A stretch of DNA of 64,000 nt from Pseudoclavibacter triregionum. GTDB lineage: Bacteria; Actinomycetota; Actinomycetes; Actinomycetales; Microbacteriaceae. The stretch is from assembly GCA_910822395.1 (NCBI GenBank), contig OU365335.1, forward strand, positions 2,108,001-2,172,000. The letters are read 5' to 3'. A model generated the notes under the pieces. It saw only the letters and a program-made list of their open reading frames with translations. It searched no databases and had not been told where the DNA came from. The translations under genes were made by a program, and so were the position numbers. This document shows positions 62,653-64,000 of this stretch, piece after piece. Positions within the stretch are counted from its first letter, which is position 1, and each line of letters starts with the position of its first letter.

Positions 62653-62770
62653 CTCGTTTCCGGATCGGCCGGCGCGTCGCCACCTCCGCGGGACCGCGCC
62701 GCGGCTACCGCAGCCAGTCGACGTGGGCAAGCCCCGTGTCGCGACGGGAACGCGCGCCTAGCGTGACGAC

Positions 62771-63240
62771 ATGTCCGCTTCACGACCCCCGCGCCACGGG
62801 CCGCGACTGTTCCGCAACGTGCTGCCGGGCGTGCACCGCCTCGAACACGCACATGTGAACTGCTATCTCCTCGAGAATGATGGCGAGATCACCCTCGTCG
62901 ACGCGGCCTTTCCCGCCACGTGGCGCCTGCTTCCCGGCGTGCTGCGGGCGCTCGGCAGCGGCCCGGAGCAGTGCGCGCGATCGTCCTGACACACGCCCAC
63001 TTCGATCACCTCGGGTTCGCGCGGGCCGCCCGGCGCGACTGGCTCGTGCCCGTACACGCGCACGCCGCCGACGCCGAGCTCGCGGCGCACCCCTATCGGT
63101 ACGCGCACGAGTCGCCGCGGTTGCGGTATCCGCAGCGCTACCCGCGCAGCCTCCCAGTGATGCTTCGCATGGTCACCGCCGGCGCGCTGCGTGTGCGCGG
63201 CATCGATGAGTTCGATCCCATGGTGCCGGGGAGGTGCTCG
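62771..63240 (+). pseudogene. MBL-fold metallo-hydrolase, frameshifted and 3'-truncated
   Basis: ATG 62771 (6 nt behind TAGCGT) opens FRNVLPGVHRLEHAHVNCYLLENDGEITLVDAAFPAT..., which goes out of frame near 62968 (one base lost) and continues as AIVLTHAHFDHLGFARAARRDW with the metal motif THAHFDH. The sequence ends at IDEFDPMVPG with another break near 63225-63240; the C-terminal half of the fold, with the last metal His, is absent. As written the product is non-functional. Confidence 0.8.
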
Positions 63241-63875
63241 AGGTGGGATGAATCCGGGAACGAGGCGCTTCGCCGAGACCCCCGTGCAGAAGGTCGCACT
63301 CGTCTACGGGATCGTCTTCCGGCGATCACCACGAAGCGCGGCTCGCGCTCGCGCACCAGCCGCTCGACGACGGCCGCGACCTCACCCTGGTTCTGGGCCC
63401 AGATCTTCTCCGAGTGCTTCTGGTAGCGCAGGTGCGACCATCCGCCCGCCTGCACCTTCGGCAGGCTGTCGGTGCGGCCCTGGATCTCCTGCGCGCTCTC
63501 ACGGGCGGCTCGGGTCGCACGCTGCACGCGGACCTGGGCCCCCTCGCGGCCGGTTTCGACCACGAGGTAGCGCACGTCCGTTGCGCGGTGGCGCAGCAGC
63601 GGCATGATCTCGGGGACCGGTCCGTGCCCGAGGCGCTCCGGGCCGAGCCGGGGCGCCGCGAAGCGCTCGTCGAGCACGACCCCGCCGGCGCGGCACAGCA
63701 GGTAGCGCGTGGACGGGCTCGGCAGGCCCTCGCCGTCGTCGAGCGCCTCGCCGATCGCCTCGATGTCAGCCCCGGGCGCGGCCCACGAATGGAATGTGGC
63801 TTTCCAGGCTGCCGCCGGTGCAACTCCGAAATACCTGGTCGTCTCGGAGACGAATACCTGGCCAGAACCCGTCAT
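63240..63875 (-). pseudogene. Rv2629/baeRF-type (eRF1-like, Vms1-like) gene remnant
   Basis: A frame from ATG 63875 with a diagnostic central part: LPSPSTRYLLCRAGGVVLDERFAAPRLG, GPVPEIMPLLRHRATDVRYLVVETGREGAQVRVQRATRA and GGWSHLRYQKHSEKIWAQNQGEVAAVVERLVREREPRFVVIAG (in part). This matches the actinobacterial eRF1-like baeRF proteins, some linked to ribosome rescue or hypoxia. The N-terminus (MTGSGQVFVSETTRYFGVAP) looks spliced on, and after FVVIAG the frame slips and runs into antisense of the MBL remnant. So both ends are damaged. Confidence 0.7.
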
Positions 63876-63902
63876 CGTCGATGTTCGACTCTGAGTGTTG
63901 AG

Positions 63903-63923
63903 GAATGCCCCCTGAAGGCATTC
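63903..63923. terminator. Small hairpin near the window end
   Basis: GAATGCC / GGCATTC, 7 bp, 7-nt loop, followed by an AT-rich GATATATC. In a stretch (63876-64000) with no visible gene. Confidence 0.4.
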
Positions 63924-64000
63924 GATATATCAAAACGGGCGGCGGACGGTAAACCCGGGCCTTCGAGTCGAGACGGCGCTCATCTCGGCGATCGGCCGGG

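Overview
The window is very GC-rich DNA (GC- or CG-ended codons almost throughout) from an actinomycete, most likely a Microbacteriaceae member. Grounds: mycothiol ligase mshC; an RbpA without the zinc-binding cysteines; PafB/PafC; split Paa monooxygenase genes; ISL3-type IS; palindromic intergenic repeats; and many start codons lying 6-8 nt behind a TANNNT box, the actinobacterial leaderless pattern. Family-level assignment is inference.

Layout. 1-4.6 kb: 3' end of a helicase gene, DedA protein, a MerR gene broken by an in-frame TAG, membrane proteins, TetR regulator, tRNA-Leu. 4.8-23.2 kb: a conserved actinobacterial core block: M20 peptidase, uppP, mshC, a frameshifted esterase, PAC2 protein, HAD hydrolase, trmI, two lipoproteins (the second an FKBP), pafB, pafC, tatA, tatC, helY-like helicase, lnt and, convergent, rbpA. 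The order matches the Rv2136c-Rv2050c block of Mycobacterium tuberculosis as I recall it, but the Pup-proteasome genes (mpa, dop, pup, prcBA, pafA) are missing between trmI and pafB. 23.2-46 kb: mixed housekeeping and accessory genes: GDPD, SDR, APC permease, UvrA-like ATPase, DJ-1/PfpI protein, a Lys/Ala-rich histone-H1-like protein, a CYP152-DUF1810-SelO operon, a DUF808 gene with a short upstream ORF, Hsp70-like protein, cation exchanger, Kup.

46.2-50.2 kb: a DoeA-like ectoine-hydrolase-type M24 protein, an M20 amidohydrolase (interrupted by TAG) and an MHS/ProP-type MFS transporter, with abutting or overlapping reading frames: a probable uptake and hydrolysis operon. 50.3-58.1 kb: a phenylacetate cluster, paaABCDE plus an enoyl-CoA hydratase on the minus strand, paaI, paaK and a TetR (PaaR-like) gene on the plus strand, with two candidate PaaR operators in the shared intergenic region. 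PaaZ, PaaH and PaaJ are not here.

58.1-61.5 kb is a small lower-GC accessory island: an ISL3-family element with two truncated, unrelated genes at its ends (a DUF4352-like secreted protein and a DUF3644-like protein), then an HTH protein. It is followed by an IdeR/DtxR-boxed siderophore-interacting protein gene, tRNA-Cys (one nucleotide short in the anticodon arm) and tRNA-Val, and a terminal stretch of decayed genes (MBL-fold hydrolase colliding with an Rv2629/baeRF-type gene).

A recurring theme is single-base damage: two in-frame TAG codons, at least three frameshifts and one tRNA deletion in 64 kb. This is either draft-assembly error or real gene decay; raw reads would decide. The most useful new observations are the exact GGAAT-N18-GTT (SigR/SigH-type) promoter of rbpA, the loss of Pup-proteasome genes, the paired palindromic repeats, the leaderless start set including an 18-codon leader ORF before DUF808, and the IS-associated deletion scar. 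No CRISPR array, rRNA operon or prophage was seen.
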